From the NCBI GenBank assembly GCA_002345545.1, contig DDVW01000073.1, forward strand, positions 1 through 40,549: DNA of 40,549 nt. The letters are read 5' to 3'. The position numbers were made by a program, and so were the translations under genes. Origin of the DNA: Stenotrophomonas sp. UBA2302. Its GTDB lineage: Bacteria > Pseudomonadota > Gammaproteobacteria > Xanthomonadales > Xanthomonadaceae. Below the pieces are notes generated by a model. It made no database searches and was not told the origin of the DNA. It worked only from the letters and a program-made list of their open reading frames with translations. Of this stretch, positions 28,184 to 37,089 are shown piece after piece. The stretch's first letter is position 1. Each line of letters opens with the position of its first letter.

Positions 28184-28777
28184 TCAGGATTCGGGGGTTG
28201 GTCGCGCAGAGCCCGTGGCAGCATAGCCTTCGCGAGCCAGCGCCGCGTTCAAGGTGACGCGGCTGACGCTGAAATGCTTGGCGACCTCGGTTTTGGTGAT
28301 ATTCGGATCGGACAGCATCGCCGCCGCCTTTCGCGTGTCGGCCTTCGACATGACGGGCTTGCGGCCGCCCTTCCGACCACGGGCGCGGGCCGCGACAAGG
28401 CCGGCCATCGTCCGCTCGCGGATCAGGCTGTGCTCGAACTCGGCGAGCGCGCCAAAGAGGTGAAAGACCAGCCGACCACCGCTGCTGTGGGTGTCGATGG
28501 CTTCGGTGAGCGATCGGAAGCCGACGCCGCGCTGGTTAAGGTCGTGGACGATCTCGACCAGGTCCTTCAGCGACCGCGCGAGGCGGTCGAGCTTCCAGAC
28601 CACCAGCGTGTCGCCCTTGCGCATCGAGCGCAGGCAGGCGGTCAGCTCAGGCCGCTCGCGGAACTTGCCGGTTGCCTTCTCCTGGAACAGCTCCTCGCAG
28701 CCGGCGCCACGGAGCGCGTTAAGCTGCAGCTCCGGGTTCTGGTCCTGCGTACTCACGCGGGCATAGCCGATGATCAT
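28184..28777 (-). CDS. Serine recombinase of the resolvase/invertase family
   Basis: A 197-residue small serine recombinase. The catalytic serine lies in the N-terminal motif MIIGYARVSTQDQ (S10), and LVVWKLDRLARSLKDL and RERTMAGLVAARARG complete the catalytic domain. The C-terminal helix-turn-helix (ITKTEVAKHFSVSRVTLNAAL) would bind a res-like site. It is a full-length resolvase. ATG 28777 is chosen over the TTG one codon upstream; AAGG lies 9 bp ahead. hsdM starts 29 bp downstream, so it may be co-transcribed. A short inverted repeat lies right at its start and may be its binding site. Confidence 0.9.
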   Translation of the reverse strand: MIIGYARVSTQDQNPELQLNALRGAGCEELFQEKATGKFRERPELTACLRSMRKGDTLVVWKLDRLARSLKDLVEIVHDLNQRGVGFRSLTEAIDTHSSGGRLVFHLFGALAEFEHSLIRERTMAGLVAARARGRKGGRKPVMSKADTRKAAAMLSDPNITKTEVAKHFSVSRVTLNAALAREGYAATGSARPTPES

Positions 28778-28779
28778 CA

Positions 28780-28800
28780 AACGTACCTTGGCTGTACGTT
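28780..28800. repeat. Inverted repeat at the resolvase start
   Basis: Arms AACGTAC and GTACGTT flank a 7-bp spacer directly upstream of the serine recombinase. It may be an autoregulatory or res-type site. Confidence 0.45.
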
Positions 28801-28927
28801 GATTGTTTTACGACATTTCTTGCGGTCTGGCTAGCGGAAAGTGCAGCTTGGCCTAGCGGTCGTGGAGGCGTACAGGAAACGATCGTTTTGCAATCGCTCC
28901 AGTTCCGATGGCACGCGCCATCTACCG

Positions 28928-29125
28928 TCAGTCAAGATTGTAGAATTGGTCAGGACTTGAGGGGGCTACCGAATGCGCCACAGCCAACAGCTCCAGCCGT
29001 CGACGGTCCATCTCCAGCACAGCGCTTTCGCTAAGCTGGAAGGTAGTGCAATCCGGATCATTGCAACCGCAAGGCTTTATCTCGCCGCTTCGCTGCAAGT
29101 TGTCGAAGCAGCTCCGAAGGGACAC
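28928..29125 (-). CDS. Possible small protein with a CxC-x4-C cluster
   Basis: A 65-codon frame beginning at GTG 29125, with AGAGAGG just ahead. The composition looks protein-like, with KPCGCNDPDCTTFQL suggesting a metal site. The frame stays open upstream to about 29197, into a 31-bp repeat, so the start is uncertain. It reads towards the resolvase. I know no family for it, and it could be a remnant. Confidence 0.3.
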   Translation of the reverse strand: MSLRSCFDNLQRSGEIKPCGCNDPDCTTFQLSESAVLEMDRRRLELLAVAHSVAPSSPDQFYNLD

Positions 29126-29167
29126 GAGCCTCTCTACAATCTTGTCAAGGGCTGATCGAATCGCACC

Positions 29168-29296
29168 GATCTGTGCCCAAAGCGGCGCTTGCGCGGCCTA
29201 CGCACTGAGCCGCTGCGTGGCCCCGCGATGTCGAAAACCCACGCATGAACCCCCGATCTGTGCCCGATCTGTGCCCAAAGCGGCGCTTGCGCGGCC
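29168..29296. repeat. Pair of exact 31-bp direct repeats
   Basis: The segment at 29168-29198, beginning GATCTGTGCCCAAAGC, recurs without change at 29266-29296, a 98-bp period. A shorter GATCTGTGCCC also precedes the second copy at 29255-29265. The surrounding 28801-29376 stretch holds no gene I can support apart from the small frame at 28928. Confidence 0.85.
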
Positions 29297-29376
29297 GCTT
29301 CCTACCCGCCAGACTCGCCAAAAAGGGCGGTTGAACTTCCTATACCCTGGCCAACAGGTGAACGGGGATCGCCAGA

Positions 29377-29418
29377 TTGATCCCGATCAACGCGCGTCGG
29401 CACGCCTGACGGTATCAT
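29377..29418 (+). promoter_or_regulatory. Perfect FNR/Anr box and -10 of the ferric reductase gene
   Basis: TTGATCCCGATCAA at 29377-29390 is the exact FNR consensus TTGAT-N4-ATCAA. A -10 box TATCAT follows at 29413-29418. The box centre to -10 distance is 29.5 bp, placing the site near -41.5 of a start around 29425. The leader would be about 25 nt. Confidence 0.75.
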
Positions 29419-29449
29419 CGATCCGGCCTTTCGATTGGACGGATCTGTC

Positions 29450-30715
29450 ATGCGCCTCGGTTCGCATTCCCTGATTGTTCCCGCGGTGTTGGCCAGCTTC
29501 GCGCTGACGGCCTCGGCGGTTCCCGGCAGCACCTGGCCGACCACGGGGATGCTCAGCCTGGGTTCGGGCGTCGCCGCCGTGTCGCTGATGGCCCTTGCGG
29601 CCGTCCTCGGGGCACGCTGGAAGGCGGTCGAGTCGCTGTTCGGTGGTCTGGACCGCGTCTATGAGACGCATAAGTGGCTGGGCGTGTGGGCGCTGGTGTT
29701 CGCCTCGGTCCATCTGGTCTTCAAGGCGGGTTCTCCGGCATGGGAGACAGCGGCCATCCTGCCGCTGCCAGGACCGGTGACGCGGCTCGTCCGGCAGCTC
29801 AGCTTCGTCTCGCTGATGCTCATCGTGCTGCTGGCGCTGAACCGCAAGATCCCGTACCGGACCTGGCGGTGGTGGCACAAGCTGTCCGGTCCGCTGTTCC
29901 TGATCGTCGTGGCGCACTGGGCCAGCTTCAAGTCGCCCATCGCGCTGGCCAGCGCGGCGGGCGCATGGCTGGCCGTGCTGTCGTCGCTGGGCGTGATGGG
30001 GGCGGCCTACAAGCTGCTGCTGTATCCCCTGTTCTCGCGGCATGCGCGGTACCGCCTGCGCGCGGTGTCCGCCAACGGCAGTGCCGTCCACCTGCAGCTG
30101 GTGCCCGAAGGTCCGGGCATTCCGTTCCTGCCCGGCCAGTTCGCGTTCGTATCCTTCGGACACGACGGCCTGCGCGAGCCGCATCCCTTCACCATCGCCA
30201 GCGCGGGGGACGCCGATGGCGGCATCGCCTTCATGGTGCGTTCGCTGGGCGATTACACGGAGCGGCTGGTGAGGGATGCCAGGCCCGGGATGGTGGCACA
30301 GGTCTATGCGCCGTTCGGCCGGTTCGAGCACAGGCCCACCGGACGGAAGGAGATATGGATCGCCGGTGGCGTGGGCGTGACGCCGTTCATTGCCTGGCTT
30401 CGCGATGCCGACGCGTCCGCGTTGGACGGCGTGACCTTCTTCCATTTCTTCACGCCGGGTCGCGAGCTTCCCGACGCCGTGGATCTGGCGGGGATGGCGC
30501 GTGCGCGGGGTGTCGAACTGATCGACATCGCCACGGGACCGTCGTCAGCCGGCTTTCGTCAGCAGTTCGCGCAACGGGTCGAGCGGGCGGGAGCGTCGGG
30601 GGTGCAGATCAGCTTCTGCGGCCCCAAGGGCCTGCTGGACCAGGTGCGCCAGCTGATGCGGGAAACCGGCGTGGCGGAAGACCGGTTGCGGCACGAATTG
30701 TTCGAGTTCCGCTGA
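29450..30715 (+). CDS. Ferric-reductase-like transmembrane flavoprotein
   Basis: A 421-residue inner-membrane oxidoreductase of the ferric reductase/NADPH-oxidase type. About six N-terminal helices carry histidines for haem (YETHKWLG, WRWWHKLSG, VVAHWASF). The C-terminal half is a ferredoxin-reductase-like module with the FAD motif HPFTIASAG and the pyridine-nucleotide motif IAGGVGVTPFIAWL. The end FCGPKGLLDQVRQ is also typical. It should move electrons from NAD(P)H across the membrane; the acceptor is unknown. GGACGGA precedes ATG 29450, and an upstream TTG at 29435 is unlikely. A perfect FNR box suggests expression at low oxygen. It converges with the hydrolase remnant 28 bp away. Confidence 0.85.
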   Translation: MRLGSHSLIVPAVLASFALTASAVPGSTWPTTGMLSLGSGVAAVSLMALAAVLGARWKAVESLFGGLDRVYETHKWLGVWALVFASVHLVFKAGSPAWETAAILPLPGPVTRLVRQLSFVSLMLIVLLALNRKIPYRTWRWWHKLSGPLFLIVVAHWASFKSPIALASAAGAWLAVLSSLGVMGAAYKLLLYPLFSRHARYRLRAVSANGSAVHLQLVPEGPGIPFLPGQFAFVSFGHDGLREPHPFTIASAGDADGGIAFMVRSLGDYTERLVRDARPGMVAQVYAPFGRFEHRPTGRKEIWIAGGVGVTPFIAWLRDADASALDGVTFFHFFTPGRELPDAVDLAGMARARGVELIDIATGPSSAGFRQQFAQRVERAGASGVQISFCGPKGLLDQVRQLMRETGVAEDRLRHELFEFR

Positions 30716-30743
30716 AGCGGGGCGATTCATGCTGGTCAAGACG

Positions 30744-31238
30744 CTACGGAGGATCTCCGCCCCCCTCGGCTAGGAAGGCCTCGATGGATCGCGCATACGC
30801 ATCCGGCCGCTCCCACCACAGGATGTGTCCGGCGCCGGCGACGAACCGGTAACGCGCGTCGGGGAACAGGTCCACGTACTCGTAGGCTTCGGCGTAAGGC
30901 ACGAAGTCGCACTGCCCCTGGAGCACCAGCACCTTTCCGGGGAAGCGGCGCATCTGCGGGCGGGGATCGGCGACATCGCCGAACCAGTTCGCGCCGGTGC
31001 GCACGTACAGCCCCGCGCCTCCTTCCTCAGGCTGCACCTTGCGCGGATCGCAGACCATGTTGCGGGTGAAGCGTGTCGCCAACGTGTTCAACGCGGCATC
31101 CGCTTCCGCATCCGATACGGTCTTGACGTCGAGGGCCATGGCGATGGCCTGTGCCAGGATCAGCTTGGGCGGCATCGCCGACAATGCCGTATCGCCACGG
31201 TACTGCTCCGCATCCGGCGGACGGAAATCCAGTGCTGC
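30744..31238 (-). pseudogene. Alpha/beta hydrolase, C-terminal 164 codons only
   Basis: The stop codon and C-terminal domain of an alpha/beta hydrolase remain. [23 protein letters not shown] has the acid residue strand (D in QCD), and [18 protein letters not shown] has the catalytic histidine (GAGH). The lid region is also present. The nucleophile elbow and everything before it are missing: homology ends at about 31238, exactly where groEL sequence begins on the other strand. The frame stays open antisense through groEL, but that part is not hydrolase. A proline iminopeptidase-like enzyme is a reasonable guess for the original gene. Confidence 0.75.
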
Positions 31239-31970
31239 GAAGTCGGCCTGTCGCTGGAGAAGGCCACGATCAACGATCTGGGTCGCGCCAAGCGCGTCGT
31301 CATCACCAAGGAAAACAGCACCATCATCGACGGCGCCGGCGATGCCGAGCGCATTCAGGCCCGCATCGGCCAGATCAAGGCGCAGATCGAGGAAACTTCT
31401 TCGGACTACGACCGCGAGAAGCTGCAGGAGCGCGTGGCCAAGCTGGCCGGCGGCGTGGCCGTCATCAAGGTGGGCGCTGCGACCGAAGTGGAAATGAAGG
31501 AAAAGAAGGCGCGCGTCGAAGACGCCCTGCACGCCACCCGTGCAGCGGTGGAAGAAGGCGTGGTACCGGGCGGCGGCGTGGCCCTGATCCGTGCCAAGGC
31601 GGCCATCGAGAACCTCAAGGGCGCCAACGAAGACCAGAACCACGGCATCGTCATCGCCCTGCGTGCGATGGAAGCTCCGCTGCGCGAGATCGTCACCAAC
31701 GCCGGTGAAGAGCCTTCGGTCATCGTCAACGAAGTGAAGGCCGGCTCGGGCAACTTCGGCTACAACGCTGCCAACGGCCAGTTCGGCGACATGGTGGCCT
31801 TCGGTATCCTGGATCCGACCAAGGTCACGCGTACCGCACTGCAGAACGCCGCCTCCATCGCGGGCCTGATGATCACCACCGAAGCGATGGTGGCCGAGGC
31901 GCCGAAGAAGGAAGAACCCGCCATGCCGGCAGGTGGTGGCATGGGTGGCATGGGTGGTATGGATTTCTAA
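31239..31970 (+). pseudogene. groEL: groEL 3' fragment (last 243 codons)
   Basis: The frame from 31239 encodes the C-terminal 45 percent of the chaperonin: [20 protein letters not shown], then the intermediate and equatorial segments ([43 protein letters not shown]), ending in the GGM-rich tail and MDF. Sequence is uninterrupted and looks functional codon by codon, so it was cut recently. The N-terminal 300 residues and groES are absent. The upstream junction is to the hydrolase remnant, and downstream the original terminator is kept. It cannot make a working chaperonin; the true groESL operon must lie elsewhere. Confidence 0.93.
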
Positions 31971-32050
31971 GTCCGCCCATCGCGCCAGTGGTGGCGCGAA
32001 GACGTCCGCGCAGCGGGCGAACCGCGCCCTCCAGCAAGCAAGCGTGACCA

Positions 32051-32077
32051 CGAAGCCCGGCCTTTTGCCGGGCTTCG
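32051..32077 (+). terminator. Terminator carried with the groEL fragment
   Basis: A perfect 11-bp stem (CGAAGCCCGGC with GCCGGGCTTCG) and a 5-nt CTTTT loop lie 80 bp after the groEL stop, followed by TGCTTTCT. Confidence 0.75.
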
Positions 32078-32213
32078 TGCTTTCTGGCGTCCGACGTGGG
32101 AAACGCCCTGTCTTAAGCGCGGCGATGTCCGATACGAAAACCGGAAAAGGCCGATATGAACCGGCCGGGGCGGGCGCAAGCCTGAGCAGCCATTCCCTGC
32201 ACCGGAGTGTTTC

Positions 32214-33971
32214 GTGCCGCGCCTCGCCGCGACCGTGTCGCAGCTGCAGGATGCCGTGGCGCACGCAACGTCGCCGGCAGCGCATCTGCCCACGGCTCGC
32301 TATGCGCCTCACCGTCCCGAGCGCACGCTGCTGTATTCGCTGGTGCAGGCGCATTGGCCGGACTTTCTCGCGCGCCGTGAGGTAGAAGACCGCTCGCTGC
32401 CCGAGTATGTGCGCGAGGAGTTCGAGACCTACCTGCGCTGCGGCGTGCTCGAGCACGGTTTCCTGCGCGTGGTGTGCGAGCAGTGCCGGGCCGAGAGGCT
32501 GGTGGCCTTCTCCTGCAAGAAGCGCGGCTTCTGCCCCAGCTGCGGGGCGCGGCGCATGGCCGAGAGCGCGCGGCACCTGGTGGAGGAGGTGTTTGGCCCG
32601 CGGCCGGTGCGGCAATGGGTGCTGAGTTTTCCGTACCCGCTGCGCTTCCTGTTCGCCAGCAAGCCGGAGGCCATCGGCCCGGTGCTGGTGATCGTGCAGC
32701 GCGTCATCGCCGGCTGGTTAGCCGATCAAGTCGGCGTCGACCACGCCAGCGCGCAATGCGGCGCGGTGACCCTGATCCAGCGCTTCGGCAGCGCGCTGAA
32801 CCTGAATGTTCACTTCCACATGCTGTGGCTCGACGGCGTGTACGACGCGAACGTCGAGCCCCCGCGGCGCAAGCCGCGCCTGCGCCGCGCCCGTGCCCCC
32901 ACCTCTGCGCAACTGACGCAGCTCGCCAACACCATCGCGCATCGCGTGTGCCGGCACCTGTCGCGCCGCGGCTGGCTCGAAGGCGAAGATGAATCCGTGT
33001 TCCTGTCCGACAGCGCGGGCATCCGTGCCGATGGTCGGCCCGAAGCGGTGCGTCCGGCCCCCGCGCACGCGCTCAGCGAGCAGGAGCGGGCCGCGATCCT
33101 GGAGGTGGCCAACGCCCCGCAATACGCCGCCCTGCCGCCGGCGCAGATCGTGCCGCGGTTGGCTGACGAGGGCCGCTACCTGGCCAGCGAGTCGAGCTTC
33201 CACCGGGTCCTGCACCAGGCCGGGCAGGCCAGTCACCGCGGTCGCGCCAAGACACCGCAGGCCCGCCGCAAGCCGACCACGCACGTGGCCCGCGCCCCCA
33301 ACCAGGTGTGGTGCTGGGACGTGACCTGGCTGCCTTCGCAGGTGACCGGGCGCTGGTTCTACCTGTACCTGATCCTGGACCTGTACAGCCGCAAGATCGT
33401 CGGCCACGAGGTGCACGAGGTCGAGTCCGGCGAGCATGCCGCGCATCTGCTCAAGCGCACGGCGCTGGCCGAGGGCATCCATGCAGCGACCAACAAACCA
33501 GTGCTGCATGGCGACAACGGTGCCGCCCTGAAAGCGACCACGGTACTGGCGATGCTGCAGTGGCTGGGCGTCGCCCCGTCCTACTCGCGCCCGCGGGTCA
33601 GCGACGACAACGCCTTCGTGGAGAGCCTGTTCCGCACCGCAAAGTACCGCCCCGGCTTCCCGATCCGGGGCTTTGCCGACCTGCAGGATGCACGGACATG
33701 GGCCGCGCAGTTCGTTCACTGGTACAACCACGAGCACCTGCACAGCGGCTTGCGCTTCGTCGCCCCGGCCGTGCGACACGCGGGCCAGGACGCCGCCCAG
33801 CTCCAAGTCCGCACTCAGGTCTACGAGCTCGCCCGCCAGCGCCATCCGCAGCGTTGGACCGGCACGATCAGGGACTGGAGTCGCGTCGGTGCCGTCACGC
33901 TCAATCCCGACCGAGACACGGTCGTGCCGGCACAAAGCAAACAGAATGAAAGTAAGCGACTAGCTGCATGA
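32214..33971 (+). pseudogene. Chimeric transposase: IS91-type front fused in frame to IS3-type back
   Basis: One 585-codon frame joins two unrelated transposases. Residues 1 to about 263 are IS91-like: a zinc-binding domain (VCEQC, SCKKRGFCPSCGARR), then the HUH motif HFH (200-202) in LNVHFHMLWLDGVYD. The catalytic tyrosine region is missing. From about residue 268 the sequence is IS3-family OrfB: ALPPAQIVPRLADEGRYL, D369 in VWCWDVTWLPS, D434 in LHGDNGA and E470 in DDNAFVESLFRTAKY. D434 and E470 are 35 residues apart, the normal DDE spacing. The IS3 N-terminal part and left end are missing, so both elements are broken and the fusion is unlikely to transpose. The start is GTG 32214. Confidence 0.82.
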
Positions 33972-34452
33972 AATCAGGCGACAACTATCTTGACACGCAC
34001 CGCAATGCGCGGGCTCATCAGTCTGATCCGTGTGTCGATCTGTCTTCGGTCCACATCATCCTGCACCGGGCGTCACGCCCCGACTCCGGCCGCCTGCGCC
34101 GGGACCGCGTGAAGCTTGGATGATTGCTGCATAAAGCCCTGGGCGGTTTCCAAGGGGGGGGAACCGGCAGATTTGTCCTGTGAAAGCGAAACGTGCTCGG
34201 TCGATCACTTGAAGCAAAGTTGACGAAGTGCAAGCATGCTCTGCGAAAGGACCATGCGATTGGAACCACTCCAACGGCGCCTCTCGGCCATCTGTCGGCC
34301 GGCCAGCAGCTGCTTCAGCAGTGGAATAGTTCACATCCTCTATCCCAATAGTTCACCTATCCGGTTGTCTACTGAACCACCCCGCCGAGGCTCGCGCCCG
34401 CGCCGCTGCTTGGGCATGCTGGCCGCAGCGATTGCGAACCGGGAGCAGGCCG
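33972..34452. other. Gene-free stretch holding the IS3 right end and scar DNA
   Basis: The first part (to about 34005) looks like the terminal region of the IS3-type element, with GACAACTATCTTGACACGCA. The rest shows no supported gene. It contains a run of eight G residues at 34154-34161 and a short direct repeat near 34325. Core genes resume at 34453, so the right border of the accessory region lies here. Confidence 0.5.
34325..34356. repeat. Short direct repeat ahead of the DUF421 gene
   Basis: AATAGTTCAC occurs at 34325-34334 and again at 34347-34356, a 22-bp period or two helical turns. It lies about 100 bp before the DUF421 start and could be a tandem regulator site or scar debris. Confidence 0.4.
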
Positions 34453-34935
34453 ATGTCCGACATGTTCGTGCTGGCGATGCCGTGGTGGGAATTCATCCTG
34501 CGCGCGGTGGTGGTCTATGCGGTGGTGCTGGGGCTGGTGCGGCTCAGCGGCAAGCGTGCGCTGGGCCAGATCACGCCGTTCGATGTGCTGCTGATCGTGC
34601 TGCTGGGCAATGCGGTGCAGAACGCGCTGCTCGGTCAGGACAGCTCGCTGGCGGGTGGGCTGTTGCTGGCGGCCACCTTGATCGCCCTCAACTACGCGGT
34701 GGGCTGGCTGACCACCCGCAGCCGGCGCATGGAACGGCTGATCGAAGGCGAGCCGGTGCTGATTGCACACGATGGCCGCCTGCTGGATTCGGTGTTGCGG
34801 CGCGAGCTGATCACCCGTGCCGACTTCGATGCCGCGATGCGCCAGCAGGGTTGCCGCAGCATCACCGAGGTCGAGCTGGCGCTGCTGGAAACCAATGGCC
34901 ACATCACCATCGTGCCGCGCGCGCCTGCGGCATAG
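34453..34935 (+). CDS. DUF421 (YetF-like) membrane protein
   Basis: A 160-residue inner-membrane protein of the DUF421/YetF family. Three hydrophobic helices come first (WWEFILRAVVVYAVVLGLV, DVLLIVLLGNAVQNALL, LLLAATLIALNYAVGWL). Between them, RLSGKRALGQITPFDVLL is the family signature. A small cytosolic domain follows, with LIEGEPVLIAHDGRL and ITEVELALLETNGHITIVP. The role is unknown. A Shine-Dalgarno (GGGAGCAGG) precedes ATG 34453, so an in-frame start at 34432 is not needed. It converges with hemF 30 bp away. Confidence 0.85.
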   Translation: MSDMFVLAMPWWEFILRAVVVYAVVLGLVRLSGKRALGQITPFDVLLIVLLGNAVQNALLGQDSSLAGGLLLAATLIALNYAVGWLTTRSRRMERLIEGEPVLIAHDGRLLDSVLRRELITRADFDAAMRQQGCRSITEVELALLETNGHITIVPRAPAA

Positions 34936-34965
34936 GTCCGGCGCGCTGTGGCTGGCTGCGACGGA

Positions 34966-35895
<930 letters not shown>

Positions 35896-35915
35896 GCGCA
35901 GGCCTGCCGGGCGGT

Positions 35916-36473
35916 TCAGTGGAACTGCCGGCGGATCTCCGGCCGGCGCAGCTTCACCACCAGCCAGCCGTGCAGGATCGCGAACGCCACGGCGCTGATA
36001 CCGGCGGTCAGCAGTGCGCTCCACTGGCTGAAGCGCAGTTGCGGCGAATCCAGGAATTCCGCCGGCACGATCGTGTAGAGACCGTTGAACAGCTCCTGGA
36101 TCAACGGCAGGAAGGCGAAGTTGGCCAGCGCGACCAGCACCAGAAAGACGATGAAGCCGGTGCGGCCCCATTCCCGGCGGCGCAGCAGTCCCCATGACAC
36201 CGCGACAAAGGCGAGCGAAGTCCCCAGCAGCAGAAAGGACAGTGACAGCGCATGTTGCGCGGCCCAGTGCAGTGCGGCGGGAAACGGGATTTCCTGCTGC
36301 TGCATCCAGGCGCTGAGGTCGAACCGACGCAGCAGCGCGGCGAGCAGCAGCTGGAACACGCTCCACAGCACCGACAGCACGCCCAGCAGCAGCGACAGCT
36401 TTGCGGTCACGTCGATGAACGAGGTCGATGTGGCGGGCGCGGGGGAAAGCGGGGGCAGGACGGGTTGGGTCAC
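35916..36473 (-). CDS. Small four-helix inner-membrane protein
   Basis: A 185-residue protein of unknown function. Four hydrophobic segments are visible: LSLLLGVLSVLWSVFQLLLA, HALSLSFLLLGTSLAFVAVS, TGFIVFLVLVALANFAFLPL and LLTAGISAVAFAILHGWLVV. The N terminus is proline- and serine-rich. The C terminus is basic (KLRRPEIRRQFH). I prefer the GTG start at 36473 (giving MTQPVLPP) over an in-frame TTG at 36491; neither has a clear Shine-Dalgarno. It lies between a NUDIX gene and hemF on the same strand. Confidence 0.7.
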   Translation of the reverse strand: MTQPVLPPLSPAPATSTSFIDVTAKLSLLLGVLSVLWSVFQLLLAALLRRFDLSAWMQQQEIPFPAALHWAAQHALSLSFLLLGTSLAFVAVSWGLLRRREWGRTGFIVFLVLVALANFAFLPLIQELFNGLYTIVPAEFLDSPQLRFSQWSALLTAGISAVAFAILHGWLVVKLRRPEIRRQFH

Positions 36474-36527
36474 GGTGATCGAGGCGGGCAAAGACGCCGC
36501 ACTATCGCCTGCCGGGTGGAGGTTTGC

Positions 36528-36947
36528 CTACCGTTGCGCGGCCAGTGCGCGTACAGCGGCCGGCAGGATATGGCGGGCGCTGAGCGGCGCCAGCGGCACG
36601 CCATGCGGGGACTGCAGAGGAATCCACGCCAGTTCGGCGATCTCGGCCTGCACCTGCGGCGTGCCGGTGACTGCCACCAGGAAAGCCTCGCCCTGCACGC
36701 GCCGGCCCGGCTCGTTGACCGCGTTCTCTTCAAACACCCCCAGTGGCCGGGTGCTGGCGGTATCCATGCGTATACCCAGTTCCTCATGCAGCTCGCGCGC
36801 CAGCGTCTGCAGCGCCTCCTCGCCGGCTTCGCGCTTGCCGCCGGGCTGGATGAAGGTGTCCGAGCCGTGCTTGCGCACCACCAGCACGCGGCCGGTGTCG
36901 TCGAGGATCACGGCGGTGACGATGCGGATGTGGGTGTCGATGGACAT
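36528..36947 (-). CDS. NUDIX hydrolase
   Basis: A 139-residue cytosolic NUDIX protein, probably cleaving a nucleoside diphosphate derivative. The complete NUDIX box is present at residues 37-59 (G-x5-E-x7-RE-x2-EE-x-G; G37, E43, R51, E52, E55, E56, G58). The first strands (RIVTAVILDDTGRVLVVRKH) are typical. The substrate cannot be told. ATG 36947 with AGGAAGC ahead is the start; an upstream in-frame extension is His-rich intergenic sequence. It follows the S9 peptidase gene after a terminator and a 140-bp gap. Confidence 0.88.
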   Translation of the reverse strand: MSIDTHIRIVTAVILDDTGRVLVVRKHGSDTFIQPGGKREAGEEALQTLARELHEELGIRMDTASTRPLGVFEENAVNEPGRRVQGEAFLVAVTGTPQVQAEIAELAWIPLQSPHGVPLAPLSARHILPAAVRALAAQR

Positions 36948-37052
36948 GTGCTTCCTGCAGTGTCGTGGAAGGTGATGATGGTGTCGTGGTCCGGCAGGCA
37001 CAACCTGTTCGGGTGACGATGAGCCGGTGTCAGGCGGTATGAGGGGCTCCGG

Positions 37053-37080
37053 AAAACAAGGGCGCCTTGTGGCGCCCTTG
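37053..37080 (-). terminator. Intrinsic terminator of the S9 peptidase gene
   Basis: Read on the minus strand, a perfect 10-bp stem (CAAGGGCGCC with GGCGCCCTTG) closes an ACAA loop and is followed by TTTT. It starts 9 bp after the stop codon. Confidence 0.85.
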
Positions 37081-37089
37081 CCATGAGGC

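Larger units (their letters stand above)
15547..28800. mobile_element. Genomic island: recombinase genes bracketing a type I R-M defence locus
   Basis: A tyrosine recombinase, an HTH gene and a recombinase-like gene open the region just after the sX13-like RNA. A serine recombinase closes it. Between them lie only accessory genes (R-M, kinase, nucleases). Core genes lie to the left (polA) and further right (hemF). No target-site duplication was found, so both borders are approximate; the scar zone up to about 34450 may belong to the same or a later insertion. Confidence 0.5.

Noticed and set aside
29168..29296. The 31-bp repeats as attL and attR of the island
   Set aside because: Both copies are on the same side, only 98 bp apart, with no copy at the left border.
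34325..34356. Plant-inducible promoter (PIP) box
   Set aside because: The half-sites read TTCAC with a 17-bp spacer, not TTCGB with 15 bp, and no hrp-type gene follows.
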